This document shows, piece after piece, positions 1 to 10,026 of a stretch of DNA of 64,000 bases. The position numbers and the translations under genes were made by a program. The notes beneath the pieces are model-generated. The model ran no database searches, was not told the DNA's origin, and was given only the letters and a program-made list of their open reading frames with translations. Source of the stretch: Skeletonema tropicum (taxonomy: Eukaryota; Bacillariophyta; Thalassiosirophyceae; Thalassiosirales; Thalassiosiraceae); contig CM074136.1 of assembly GCA_037178625.1 (NCBI GenBank), forward strand, positions 1,550,001-1,614,000, read 5' to 3'. The first letter of the stretch is position 1, and each line of letters opens with the position of its first letter.

Positions 1-274
1 ATTAGCCAGATACCAATCCCGTTTCCTGTAGCCTAGCACACGGTCCAGCTCGCCAATGGCTCGCTAAGTCATTGTCTGTCCTTCCTTCCACGTTAAGTAA
101 AAGATAACGTATGAGAGCCACAGGATCTCATTACTGACGTAATCAATCGATGACGTGTCTTCCTTCAGCCATCTTCTTCCGGAAGCTGCATCGATCACTC
201 TTAACGCAGACTAGCATAATTTTCATAACAACAAAATTATTCATTCAACTCACCGTATCAGCTACCGCCGCTGA
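1..274 (+). repeat. 5' LTR of the gypsy element (partial)
   Basis: Bases 1-274 match 8480-8753 without a difference that I can see. The match stops at CTGA (274/8753), after which the 5' copy runs into the gag leader (275-356) and the 3' copy into host gene sequence. The LTR end is not a canonical CA, and I cannot assign a primer-binding site in 275-300. Confidence 0.9.
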
Positions 275-356
275 AACTAATAATATTATTACTCGGTCCT
301 GTTCCCAAGGAACAGGCAGTGAAAGTAGCAGATTCCTCTAAAATAAAGAGAAGACA

Positions 357-1308
357 ATGTCGAGATTACTCAGAGTAGTCAACGACAGCAATAATTGGAT
401 GGTAGGAGATCGGTTCACGGCGAACACGTACTCTCAAATCAATCAGCACAAGACTGCAAATCCAAAACTTAAAGTTGAACGCGGCTGGTTCCTGAACGAA
501 GAACGTGTAACGTTCAGTTTCTCCAGGGACCCAAAGAAAGCTCGCCCATCGACTGCCGGCAACCGGTTCGAAATCAAAATAGGAGGTGTAAAAAAACAAG
601 TCAGCTCGCTCGTCAGCAGAGCCTACGACGACTTCATCCAAAAGCAAGCAGAATGCATCAACGCCTATTATGATACCAAGCTCATTGCGCAGCTTGAAGA
701 TTTGGTCAGCGTCAGGGACGCGCATCAACAACACTACAACAAACAAAGAGCCAAGCTCGAAAATCTCAAAAAGTTTGGTGGTTCCGAAGAGGACATCAAG
801 AAAACAAAAAAAGAAGTCAAACAACAAGCCGAGGCGCTAGAAAGCACCAAGGATAGTATTCTTGACAGGGTAGAAAAGATGCGCACAATGTACATCAACT
901 TCATCGGAGATCTCCATGGAACCTTCACCGACACGGTGGAAACTACCCTACTTAAACCTACAACGCATGAAGTTACATCATATGAATTGAAAAAGGTAGC
1001 TTTCCAGTGGGACAATACCAAAGACGAACCAGTAGGTCGCATCGAAATGTATGATGACAGGGTCGACGACCCCACCTTCAACGATCCAGACGTCAAGTTC
1101 CGCTACGAAATGCAAGAAGTAACACATGAGATTGACGCTCCTCGGGGACTTTCCTTTGAGGGCATCATGAACGCCATTCGCAGCCATGCTGTGCATCAGG
1201 GGGGTTACGGCCGTGCCGAAATCCAAAAGAAAAAGATGACTAATCATGCTCTTTTTCCTCCCAACGGTGAAATCCCAGTGAAGGACTTTGTGGGCTTCCT
1301 GGAAGATA
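357..1308 (+). pseudogene. gypsy Gag, N-terminal part (split by Helitron-like copy A)
   Basis: An open frame from ATG at 357 codes for about 317 residues of a Gag-like protein. It is rich in charged residues, with a probable coiled coil around residues 115-180 (QLEDLVSVRDAHQQ, then a Lys/Glu-rich stretch). The frame reaches GAT at 1305-1307 and A1308. It then enters element A and soon terminates in unrelated, GC-rich sequence. Joining A1308 to T3963 continues the frame as Asp-Ile-Asn-Arg-Asn into the second Gag half, giving 531 residues in all. This is the structural protein of the virus-like particle, called by position upstream of protease and RT; I see no recognisable domain in this half. 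Confidence 0.75.
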
Positions 1309-2149
1309 TAAACAGGGGCGCGCAGAATGTGGCGAGCGTGGTGGTGCCTGTGGCGGGATCAGCGCGGGCCCTCGGGGCCTGTCCAGTTTTGTGTCATTTG
1401 TAGTAGGTCATTGCACTTTGGTTTTACATTTACATATAGTCTTTTTACAATGGAATCCGGCTATAAAGTTGCTCTGCAATGACGTAGACATAGTCTTAGT
1501 GTATTTGGTGCATGGTGATGTTCTGTTTTGTTGTTATGGTATGTAGGATAAATTAGTAGAATTGTATTGTGCACAATTTTACCAATTCAAAGTGTCTTTC
1601 TCGTGCTTGACAGTTTCTCTGGATTCTTCGCGGACGTGACAAAACTGACATACTCAGCCTCCGCCCGGCGCTTCTTTTCGTTTTTTTGGATTTTGCCACG
1701 TGTCGCTTCAACTTCATCAACACGTCATTATGTACAGCTGAGGTGTTGGTTCTCATTTGTCCGGTGACGCATGCATTTACATTCATCGATATTGTGTCCC
1801 ATTTGTGACAAATTCAATTGACAAAAATTAGTCCGAATCGGTATACTTAATTATTTCTTCATCTATCCGTGTCTGGATTCTTTCTCTGTCTGACAGCGTG
1901 TTCCTCCTGCTTCGTTGACAGCAAATCGCTTCCGTCCACATCTCGCGGTCGATCTATTATTTTTTCATTGCAATCATAAAGTATTGTGTAAACCTTTCTA
2001 CTTCTTATCAATCTAAGTACACAATCATGATAATTGGCAATACCGATGCGCTGCTGCCGCGACGTCAGCTGTTGGATCTAACACTAATGGCAAGGGTTCT
2101 CGTCATTTGATGAGTAAACCTAGCGGCCGTAAGTGGCAGGCAAGCGCAA

Positions 2150-2617
2150 GTGCATCAAAGTCGGGCATCATCGACTGTGGCGGAGCTGTCTCATGTTGGA
2201 CAAGAGCAGGAGACTAATGCCGATGGCGCGACTTCAAATGTTGGATGTAATGGCAATGGGTTTCGTCGTTTGATGAGTCAACCTTGCGGCCTTGAGCGTG
2301 TCGCATGTTCTTCGAAGTCGGCCGATGCTTCGACCTCATCTACTTTGACGGAGTTGTCTCACACTCACAGCGGACTGAAACGGGGGCATGTTTCGAAGGA
2401 GGCTTCAACTTCTAACTGGAAATGGTATGAATATCCTTGGGCTACCATCCGCACAAACGATCCTATCTTCCGATCCATGGCAACATTTGTTGTTGACGAG
2501 AGTGAGAGAAAAAAGCTTGATAGCCTTCCTTTCAAAAACTATACATGCAGTCGTCACGCCGCCAAAGCAAAGCAACGAAGCTGGGTCCAAGGCCAAGTTC
2601 AAGTACCAATCCAGTGA
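2150..2617 (+). pseudogene. First-exon relic of the Helitron-like family (copy A)
   Basis: This 155-codon frame contains VGCNGNGFRRL, which resembles VGSNGKGFRAV in copy B, and further on W-x(3)-R-T-N-D-P-I-F-R-S. That segment aligns with INWRLVRTDDRIF in copy B and VQWPKVRVGDHIF in copy C. The shared signature is an aromatic-rich lead, then Arg-x2-Asp-x-Ile-Phe. Function is unknown. The upstream part is Ser/Thr-rich and probably disordered. The frame has no sound start of its own, since another degenerate copy of the N-terminus lies at about 2027-2110 in a different frame. It is therefore called a relic. Confidence 0.5.
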
Positions 2618-2841
2618 GTTTTGTTCCGCGGAAAGTTGTTCTTGTGTTGTGTCTCTAAATACTTTCACAGACTAACACTAACACAACCACAACACAATAC
2701 ATAAAATCGTTCACTGCACAATTTTACCAATTCACCAGCTTGTCATGTACATGTATCATTGTGCTGCAAAAACACTACTAACTCGTTTTATTTGCATACC
2801 GATGCAAATGCATCCTTCCAATTCCAACGTAATGCGCACAG

Positions 2842-3453
2842 CACGTGCCCATCCCTCCCTACGAGCAGATTTGCAACAAGGGATGCTGCACCGCATTATT
2901 CATGCCATTGCAAATCGCTTACGCCATCACCATTCACCGCTGTCAAGGACTTGAAGCTGGATTCGACGAAGGAGACCGCTGGAACCGAATGATATTAGAT
3001 CCGTCAGATGAGTTGTGGGAGATTAGCAAGAACCTTGGGACATTGTACGTGGCAACTAGCAGAGGCAAAACACTTGGTTCCAAAGATCAAGCATACCCAA
3101 CGGACAGTGCCATATACTGGACGGGAAACAGCGTTTCAACGAACCGAATTAAAAATTGCAAGAGAAAGCAAAATGGGCAGCTCTGCGAATCATACAAGAA
3201 GCGAGCTAAGTGGGTAGAATACTTGGAGGGAAAGGCAGAAGAGACGAAGACGAGGTATAGCAAGAGAAAGTTGGAAGAAATCACAAAAACAACGTACGCA
3301 GCAGCAATGAAGGGCGATTTCATCAAAGACAGGACAGACCTGACGGCCAGGATTACCGACATCATCACCAATCCAAACAAGAAGTGGAAAGAAGCGAAGA
3401 GGGATCACGAGATCCCAAGTGATTACTTCGCAGCGTCTGCATCTGGTGATTAG
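2842..3453 (+). pseudogene. Pif1-like helicase, C-terminal exon (copy A)
   Basis: The exon begins just after the acceptor CGCACAG (HVPIPPYEQ...) and ends at the TAG at 3451-3453. It contains MPLQIAYAITIHRCQG and, further on, YVATSRGKTLG. These correspond to the late helicase motifs (V and VI) of Pif1-family superfamily 1 helicases: the T-x-H-x-x-Q-G segment and the Val-Ala-x-Ser-Arg arginine-finger segment. A lysine-rich tail follows (KKRAKWVEYLEGKAEE...). The N-terminal ATPase half is absent. The preceding exon, present in copies B and C, is deleted here. Confidence 0.7.
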
Positions 3454-3962
3454 TAAAATGGATCGCTGCACGATTCTACAAAAAAAGAAAATTTCTCACG
3501 ACGATGAATACATCGACTAAATCCAGAGTCCGTCTGCATCAGGTCATTACATTAGTAAAATTGATCACTGCACAATTCTGCAAAAAAGACCATTTCTTAC
3601 GTTGAAGAAATACAACAACTAAATCGACTAAAACCTGTGCAAAACCTGTATTTCTTTCTCGTAAAGACGGATTTAGACGCCAAAAAAGCGCATTTAGTAC
3701 ATTGAATTTCTCGCTTTCAACAGGTACTTCTCGCTTTCTACGTAGGAAACCATTCAGATCCTACGCTGGTAGGCTCTACTGAGGACTCTACGTGTCCCAA
3801 CAGTAAACCTTCTCACTAAAATGCACATATGCTGATTCCTAGCTAGAACTCTGTAGAATAATTTGGCTGAAAAAATCTGAATTTCCCACCTGTAATAGAA
3901 GGGCACCTGCGGCCCCCTATTACGCTGCTCTGCACTCCATGAACGGGGGCCCCGAGGGCCGA

Positions 3963-4606
3963 TTAATCGTAACATTCCCTTGTTGCCGAGCACAAAGGAT
4001 AATCCAATGTATATCGATAACGATCAGGTCCCATGGGGGAACAAGCCTTTCACCCAGAAGGAATTATGTGACATCCTGGTCGACTGCATGCCCAAAAAGG
4101 TGCAGACTCTGTTCAAATCGCATAATGCTAACAACACTGTACGTTTTGACGTCAAACTTTTGGCGAATGAACTTCAGCCCCTTGTCGATCAAGTGCGCAC
4201 CGAGCAGAAAGCTTCTCAACCCCAGGGGGGGGGAGGAGGAGGTGGTGGTGCTGGTAAGAATTCCAGTACCCGCAACAACCAACGTGGAAACCGCAAGAAT
4301 GGTCAAGGAAACCAAAACCAAGCGGACAGCGAAACGAAACATTGCAAACTTTGCAAGAAGTTTGGAGGCGCTCATCACAACCACAATACCGCTGACTGTC
4401 AAAAGTACAATGAAGATGGCAGCTTGAAACGTCAGCGCGGTCGTGACAACTACAGCAACAAAGAAGTAGTAGATATGCTAGCCAGCATGAAAGCCGATAA
4501 CAAGAAATTGAGAAAGTCAGTGCATGCCCTTCAGAAGGGAAGTGCCAAGAAGAAGAAGCGTAGCATGAGCTACAGCGAAGAGGAAGAAGATTCCGACAGC
4601 GAATAG
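3963..4606 (+). pseudogene. gypsy Gag, C-terminal part with zinc-knuckle-like motif
   Basis: The frame resumes directly after element A and is in phase with the 357-1308 half. It holds a Gly/Asn/Gln-rich linker (PQGGGGGGGGAGKNSS) and a nucleocapsid-like motif at about 4343-4399, CKLCKKFGGAHHNHNTADC (CX2C, then His, then HX4C). It ends in a basic then acidic tail (KKKKRS...EEEEDSDSE). The motif should bind the RNA genome. The TAG at 4604-4606 lies in the same frame as the downstream protease frame, so readthrough rather than frameshifting would be needed to make Gag-Pol, unless the stop is a mutation. Confidence 0.75.
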
Positions 4607-4633
4607 GATGATTGGCGCAGCGCCAACACAATC

Positions 4634-5074
4634 ATGCAAACTGAATCCGAATACGAGCAACTAGAAGAACTTAAACCTAGAAAGAAACTCTTTAAGCATA
4701 TCCATGATTGTGAGCCGATAAACGGCGCTTGTAACATTGACTACAGTGGTAGAAAAGCTCATCACGCTACTCTCAAAGCTACTGTAAGGAAAGGGATGGG
4801 CCTCAAGACCGTCGTCTTAGGCAGCCCCGTATTTAAAAGGAGACTTAACAAGAGGACTCGGCCCTTTCGAATCTTATTGGACACCGGTAGTGATGGAGAC
4901 ATAGCTTTCCTCACCCGCTCTGAATTCCTTAAATTTGAAGCGGTACGAAAGAGCCAACCGTCACGATGGACAACCTCCAATGGAGACTTCATCACCAACG
5001 ACGTTGCCAAAATGGACTTTTGCTCTTTCCCGAGCTCTCTCAGAGCAAGATTTTTTCCTGCAAAGCAGATGTAA
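4634..5074 (+). pseudogene. gypsy aspartic protease segment (frameshifted)
   Basis: This frame is in phase with Gag. It contains a retropepsin active site, FRILLDTGSDGDIAFL, with the catalytic Asp at 4880-4882 (Asp-Thr-Gly). The protease fold continues to about 5020 (TTSNGDFITNDVAKMDF). The rest of the domain (SCKADVKIVSVNDNPTYDLIVGIETL) is then found one frame back, in the pol frame that starts upstream of 5018. A shift inside the protease fold is unlikely to be programmed, so I read it as a one-base indel near the run GACTTTTGCTC at about 5020-5030. The frame stops at 5074 in the wrong phase. Confidence 0.75.
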
Positions 5075-8000
5075 AGATTGTTTCTGTAAATGATAACCCA
5101 ACGTACGACCTCATTGTAGGGATAGAGACGTTGGCCCGTTGGAATGCACTCTTGGATTTCGAAAACCGAGTATTAACACTCGATGGAATCCAGACACCAA
5201 TGAAGTCGAACGAAGAGCTACAATCTAGACGCGATCTTTTCAACACCTACAATGAGGCAATGGAACCATCCTCAACAAAACAGGCAACAGAAAGAGTCGT
5301 CAAGATATTAGACGCCAAGTACGAAAAGGCAGACCTGCCTAAAGTGGTCGAAGAAAACTGCCCAAACCTCACCAATAGCCAGAAAGAAGCTCTCCTCAAA
5401 GTATTGACTCGCCATGAGTCAATGTTTGAAGGCAAATTGGGGACATGGGACAAAGAATTCGTGAATTTTGAGCTGAAGCCAGGAGCAAAGCCATTCCGAG
5501 GTCGGGCCTTTCCCGTTCCTCGAATTCACAGAGATACAATCAAGAAAGAACTAAAAAGACTCATAGACATTGGTGTCTTAGAACCAATTGAGCAAAGCAA
5601 ATGGGGAGCCCCCTCATTCGTCATACCAAAAGCAAATGGTACAGTCCGCTTCCTTACGGACTTCCGCGCTCTCAATGCACGCCTGATTCGCAAGCCTTAT
5701 CCTTTGCCGAAGATTGCGCAGACGTTGCAGGAGATCGAGGACTTTCAATGGGCCACAGCGATTGACCTTAATATGGGATACTATCACCTTAGGTTGGACC
5801 CAGCAACCATGGATATTTGCACTATCGTGTTTCCATGGGGTCTCTATCGCTACAAACGTCTACCTATGGGGGTCGCCTGTAGTCCAGACATCTTTCAATC
5901 GAAAATGAACGGTCTATTCCACGATTTGGAATATGTAAGAGCATACATTGATGATTTGTTGCTCATCACCGCTGGTACCTTCGAGGACCATCTGGAGAAA
6001 CTAAATACAGTTCTTCAAAGATTGCGTGACGCAGGTCTGCAAGTTAACGCTGCCAAATGTAACTTTGCTGCCGAAGAGGTCGAGTATCTTGGATATACTC
6101 TGTCACGGGAGGGAATTAAACCTCAAGTGAGCAAAGTCAACGCAATTCTGGCTCTTCAGCCGCCGAAAAACGTCAAAGAATTACGACGCATTCTCGGAAT
6201 AATTCAGTACTATCGAGACCTTTGGCATCGACGTACGGATCTTCTTGCTCCGCTCACTGATCTCGTAGCGGAATGTGGATCTACCAAGCTTTCAAAAAAG
6301 AAAAAGAAAGATGGGACGCCACGTAAAGCGCCTAAGCCTTGGCATTGGGACAGCATTCACCAAGAAGCGTTTGAAGAGATCAAGAAAATTATTGCACGGG
6401 ACGTAATCCTAGCATATCCGTCATATGAAGACGATGAGCCTTTCGTAATTTACACAGATGCGTCCAAGCGTCAGCTTGGGGGCGTAATTACACAGAAAAA
6501 TAGGCCTTTAGCCTTTTTCAGCAGGAAGCTGACTACGGCGCAACGAAAGTACTCAGTCACGGACCTAGAGCTCCTCTCTATCGTCGAATTACTTCAAGAA
6601 TTCCGAAGCATGCTCTTGGGTCAAAAGATTATCATCTACACTGATCATATCAACCTCACAAGAGACAACATCGGCCAATCTTCTGATCGGACACGCCGTT
6701 GGATGGTCATCTTGAATGAGTTTGGACCTGACATCAGGTACATCAAAGGTATTGATAACACAGTAGCCGACGCTATATCACGTCTTGACTACTGTCCAAA
6801 GACAAATCCCCACAAAGACGACGAAGTGGATGACGACGGCAACTGGAAAACCAACCGTCATGAGAAGTGGAACGCGATGGTTTCCCTTTTCAGCCATTAT
6901 AAAAATGACTATGACCCGGAAGACTCACAGTCATTACCACAACCTAAACAAGTGATGACGCATCTCTTCTCACAAGTAGAACAACAGGAAGACATGGTCT
7001 ACCCTGTCACGATTAGTGAGATTGCCGCCGAACAGCGTGCTGATGCAAAGTTGAAAAAGCACTTTGAGAAACCTCAGCGTGACTCTCAGTTCCAACTTAT
7101 GATCTACGATGATGTTGAAGTCCTCGTTAAGGGCAGAGACACTAGACAACCCAGACTCGTCATACCGGACTCCTTGCAGGAGAAAGTGCTGGCTTGGTAT
7201 CACACGTACCTTCAACACCCCGGTAGAGACAGAATGATGGAAACAATTTCCGCAGTAATGTATTGGCACGGAATGAGTGCTCAAATAAAACGGCTGGTCA
7301 AAACCTGCGATAAATGTCAGAAGGGCAAGTCGCGCAAGCGAAAATATGGCCATCTTCCGCCGAAAGATGCAATCGTTAGACCATGGCACACCGTCTGCGT
7401 CGATCTCATTGGACCAATTGAGATTGAGGACAAAGCCGGTACTTGCATGGATTTCATGTGCATGACTATGATCGATCCGGCCACGGGATGGTTTGAGATC
7501 GTCGAATTGCCAACTAAAATCGTCGACAAATACGACAAGAAAGAAGACAAAATGATAAAATCAGAGATCATCGACAAATCATCTGAGACAATATCGCGTC
7601 TCTTTAACAAATGCTGGTTGAGTCGTTATCCTCGTCCACGATACGTGACGTGTGATAATGGAGGTGAATTCAAACTTCACCTCGGCGAGTTATGCAAAAC
7701 TTACACTATTGGTAGAAAGCCGACCTCCAGCAGAAACCCTCAAGCAAACGCTATTCTAGAGCGTGTGCACGGTGTCGTCAACAGCATGTTGCGCACCTCA
7801 GGTCTCAATGACCTCGATGAGGTAACTGACGCTCAAATAGACGATTGGATCACCAACACAGCGTGGGCAATCCGAGCGACCCATCACACAGTGCTCAAGT
7901 CGTCACCTGGTGCTGCTATATTCGGTAGGGACATGTTATTCGACATCCCTTATGTGGCAGACTGGGCTGACATCGGCCGTCGACGACAAATGCAAGTGGA

Positions 8001-8244
8001 CAGTGACAACGCCCGAGAAAACTCGAGACGGCTACCGTATGATTATAAAATTGGTAGTAAGTGTCTCATCATTAAGGACATTAATGGTGAGCGGCTTCCT
8101 AAAGCCGACGACCGGAACAAAGGACCTTATGCTGTTACGGAAGTCTACACGAATGGAACTGTCAGGATACAAAAGGGTTCAATCAGTGAACGAATTAACA
8201 TTAGAAGAATAACCCCATACTTCGATAGAAATGAAGAAGCATAG
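4966..8244 (+). CDS. pol: gypsy Pol: protease end, RT, RNase H, integrase
   Basis: The frame encodes about 1092 residues; the sense part begins near 5020. Domains in order: the end of protease; RT with the catalytic YIDD (Asp-Asp at residues 329-330, about 5950) preceded by PFRGRAFPVP and FLTDFRALN; RNase H (FVIYTDASKRQLGG); integrase with an HHCC zinc-binding segment (His at residues 746 and 751, then CDKCQ) and a D-D-35-E core (Asp813, Asp897 in CDNGGEF, Glu932). A C-terminal basic segment ends in RRITPYF. RT upstream of integrase places it in Ty3/gypsy. It copies the element RNA to DNA and integrates it. No chromodomain is evident. All catalytic residues are present, but the protease join is broken upstream. 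Confidence 0.93.
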   Translation: MDNLQWRLHHQRRCQNGLLLFPELSQSKIFSCKADVKIVSVNDNPTYDLIVGIETLARWNALLDFENRVLTLDGIQTPMKSNEELQSRRDLFNTYNEAMEPSSTKQATERVVKILDAKYEKADLPKVVEENCPNLTNSQKEALLKVLTRHESMFEGKLGTWDKEFVNFELKPGAKPFRGRAFPVPRIHRDTIKKELKRLIDIGVLEPIEQSKWGAPSFVIPKANGTVRFLTDFRALNARLIRKPYPLPKIAQTLQEIEDFQWATAIDLNMGYYHLRLDPATMDICTIVFPWGLYRYKRLPMGVACSPDIFQSKMNGLFHDLEYVRAYIDDLLLITAGTFEDHLEKLNTVLQRLRDAGLQVNAAKCNFAAEEVEYLGYTLSREGIKPQVSKVNAILALQPPKNVKELRRILGIIQYYRDLWHRRTDLLAPLTDLVAECGSTKLSKKKKKDGTPRKAPKPWHWDSIHQEAFEEIKKIIARDVILAYPSYEDDEPFVIYTDASKRQLGGVITQKNRPLAFFSRKLTTAQRKYSVTDLELLSIVELLQEFRSMLLGQKIIIYTDHINLTRDNIGQSSDRTRRWMVILNEFGPDIRYIKGIDNTVADAISRLDYCPKTNPHKDDEVDDDGNWKTNRHEKWNAMVSLFSHYKNDYDPEDSQSLPQPKQVMTHLFSQVEQQEDMVYPVTISEIAAEQRADAKLKKHFEKPQRDSQFQLMIYDDVEVLVKGRDTRQPRLVIPDSLQEKVLAWYHTYLQHPGRDRMMETISAVMYWHGMSAQIKRLVKTCDKCQKGKSRKRKYGHLPPKDAIVRPWHTVCVDLIGPIEIEDKAGTCMDFMCMTMIDPATGWFEIVELPTKIVDKYDKKEDKMIKSEIIDKSSETISRLFNKCWLSRYPRPRYVTCDNGGEFKLHLGELCKTYTIGRKPTSSRNPQANAILERVHGVVNSMLRTSGLNDLDEVTDAQIDDWITNTAWAIRATHHTVLKSSPGAAIFGRDMLFDIPYVADWADIGRRRQMQVDSDNARENSRRLPYDYKIGSKCLIIKDINGERLPKADDRNKGPYAVTEVYTNGTVRIQKGSISERINIRRITPYFDRNEEA

Positions 8245-8449
8245 AGCAGGGGGGCGTGTACAATATAAATTAAACATCACATAGAATATATCTTCAAGGC
8301 CAAGTGTACCGCACGTATCAAGTACGTTTTTTCTCAACAAGTCTTTTTACCAGAGCTCACCGTGCGTGGACAAAGTCCCCGACCGTCACTCCTCAAAGAG
8401 TTTTATCCCACGTGGTTTTCTCCTTGTGTTCTCCCCTTTGATCCGACAC

Positions 8450-8460
8450 TTGGGGGCGAG
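8450..8460 (+). other. Polypurine tract of the gypsy element
   Basis: TTGGGGGCGAG lies directly before the TGTCATAGG start of the 3' LTR. A purine run at this position primes plus-strand DNA synthesis in LTR retrotransposons. Confidence 0.75.
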
Positions 8461-8753
8461 TGTCATAGGCACTGGCTACATTAGCCAGATACCAATCCCG
8501 TTTCCTGTAGCCTAGCACACGGTCCAGCTCGCCAATGGCTCGCTAAGTCATTGTCTGTCCTTCCTTCCACGTTAAGTAAAAGATAACGTATGAGAGCCAC
8601 AGGATCTCATTACTGACGTAATCAATCGATGACGTGTCTTCCTTCAGCCATCTTCTTCCGGAAGCTGCATCGATCACTCTTAACGCAGACTAGCATAATT
8701 TTCATAACAACAAAATTATTCATTCAACTCACCGTATCAGCTACCGCCGCTGA
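8461..8753 (+). repeat. 3' LTR of the gypsy element
   Basis: A 293-bp LTR from TGTCATAGG to CTGA. Its last 274 bp match the window start. The next base, 8754, begins host coding sequence. Confidence 0.92.
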
Positions 8754-9538
8754 CAAACATGACCTCAGCGCCCTTTTGATGACCCTATTCTGGAAACTCG
8801 ATATTCAGTTCCTGGGCACAAGTTCTATCAAGCGACAGCATATCGATGTTGTTATCTTTGGTGAGCATCGTCACATCGCAGATCATCTACTCGATGGTAC
8901 TCATGACTTCCTAGTTGTGAATAGAGGAGTGATGTTTTTCAGTTGTGAGGGACTCATACTTACACATTATCTCTTGAGACTATGGGGAGTAATGGTAATC
9001 TTTAGTGTCGACTTTATCTGGTTGCACGATCTTTCGCAATGGACACAACATGTTTGATACTATAATCAACTTGTGACCAAGATTCATGTTGCGTGGGGAG
9101 ATGTTTTGCAATCGACGTATGCATTACTCGGGAGAACGGAGACACTCTTGACATCTACTACAAGTATCGATGTCTTTCAAGACGAATCCAGTGGTGTTAT
9201 TATCACTCACAAGTACCAGAAGATTGATCCTTGCATGATACTTGCTCACAGTTGTCACAACTCCGATCACACATCCAACAAGATCTTGTTTATTACCATC
9301 GCTCGGTCTGTACTTGAATTACTTGTACGATATGATCCTTCGCACATTCAAGGCTATGCATTTGTTCGTGGCATGATATCTTATGTCTCTACAGCTTTAG
9401 AGCTACTGCGATATCACAAGATGATGATTGGAGAGTACTGTCCTGTGAAGATGCGATACTTTATTAATTTAGAGTTTCTTTTGTCCTGCGAGATGAATGG
9501 GGAGCAAATTCCTTCAATTGAATATCTATCTGTGATGA
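8754..9538 (+). pseudogene. Unrecognised host gene, upstream surviving part
   Basis: The frame is open from the 3' LTR end (DKHDLSALLMTLFWKL...) with one in-frame TGA at 9055-9057, and continues in the same frame to A9538 (SIEYLSVMI). There it is cut by Helitron-like copy C. Joining A9538 to T14612 gives Met-Ile-Arg-Arg-Tyr-His and leads without a break into 14614-16086. The 5' part must lie left of the gypsy element, outside the window. The protein is rich in Leu/Ile/His and matches no family I know. The stop codon and two insertions show that it is dead, or at best polymorphic. Confidence 0.55.
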
Positions 9539-10026
9539 TCGGCCCTCGGGGCCCCGGGTCGAAACAAGCGCAGTGAAGTGTCGATAACGGGGCCGGGAGG
9601 TGCCCAACCCCTTATGGTCACAAATTCTCCATTTTTTCCAAACTTTTTTCTACAGGGATCTTGGTAGGAATCAGTATAGTAGCTATTTAGTGAGAAGGTT
9701 TACCTGCTGGACACGTAGAGGCTCTGTAGACCCATACCGCTGTAGGATTTGTACTTGTTCCTACGTAGAAAGCGAGAAGTACCTGGCTTAAAGGCGCTTT
9801 TTACAGAAATTGATTGGCTATATCTGTCGAGGATACCGTCAATTGCAGAAAGAAATACAGGTACATTGTCATTATAGGTGACATGTTTCTTCATCACGAG
9901 AAATATTCTCCCTTTGTTGTATCCTTTATTGATTGTCGTTAATTTGTCATGTCGATTGAAAATAATTTTGTCTTCAAGACAAATTTATTTTCCATGCAAG
10001 TTGTGAATATCGCATTGTATCGTCCA

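Larger units (their letters stand above)
1309..3962 (+). mobile_element. Helitron-like element, copy A (non-autonomous, inside gypsy gag)
   Basis: The element begins TAAACAGGGGCGCGC at 1309 and ends GGCCCCGAGGGCCGA at 3962. Both ends recur in other copies of this window. Removing it restores the gag frame between A1308 and T3963 with no target duplication. It carries the GGGCCCTCGGGGCC block about 65 bp inside its 5' end, the CTATAAAGTTGCTCTGCAA motif at 1461-1479, a relic of the family's first exon (2150-2617) and a helicase C-terminal exon (2842-3453). No HUH Rep domain and no Walker A motif are visible, so it is an internally deleted copy. It must be younger than the host retrotransposon. 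Confidence 0.8.
1..8753 (+). mobile_element. Ty3/gypsy LTR retrotransposon (5' end cut by window)
   Basis: Two copies of the same terminal sequence (1-274 and 8480-8753) look identical by eye and bracket gag, protease, RT, RNase H and integrase frames. The order RT-RNase H-integrase is that of Ty3/gypsy. The 3' LTR starts at 8461 with TGTCATAGG, so the window begins 19 bases inside the 5' LTR. The element sits in a host gene that resumes at 8754. It is damaged: gag is split by Helitron-like copy A (1309-3962) and the protease frame is shifted near 5020-5030. Identical LTRs imply that it inserted recently in spite of this damage. The target duplication cannot be checked because the left flank is outside the window. 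Confidence 0.93.

Noticed and set aside
150..341. 63-codon frame across the 5' LTR end, and its longer twin at 8629-9057
   Set aside because: The first half is LTR sequence; the reading through the LTR into the host gene is fortuitous.
1309..3962. Reading copy A as a cut-and-paste transposon with an AT target duplication
   Set aside because: AT...AT at the junctions would also fit a 2-bp duplication, but copy C shows no duplication at all and the coding content is a helicase, so A^T insertion explains all copies better.
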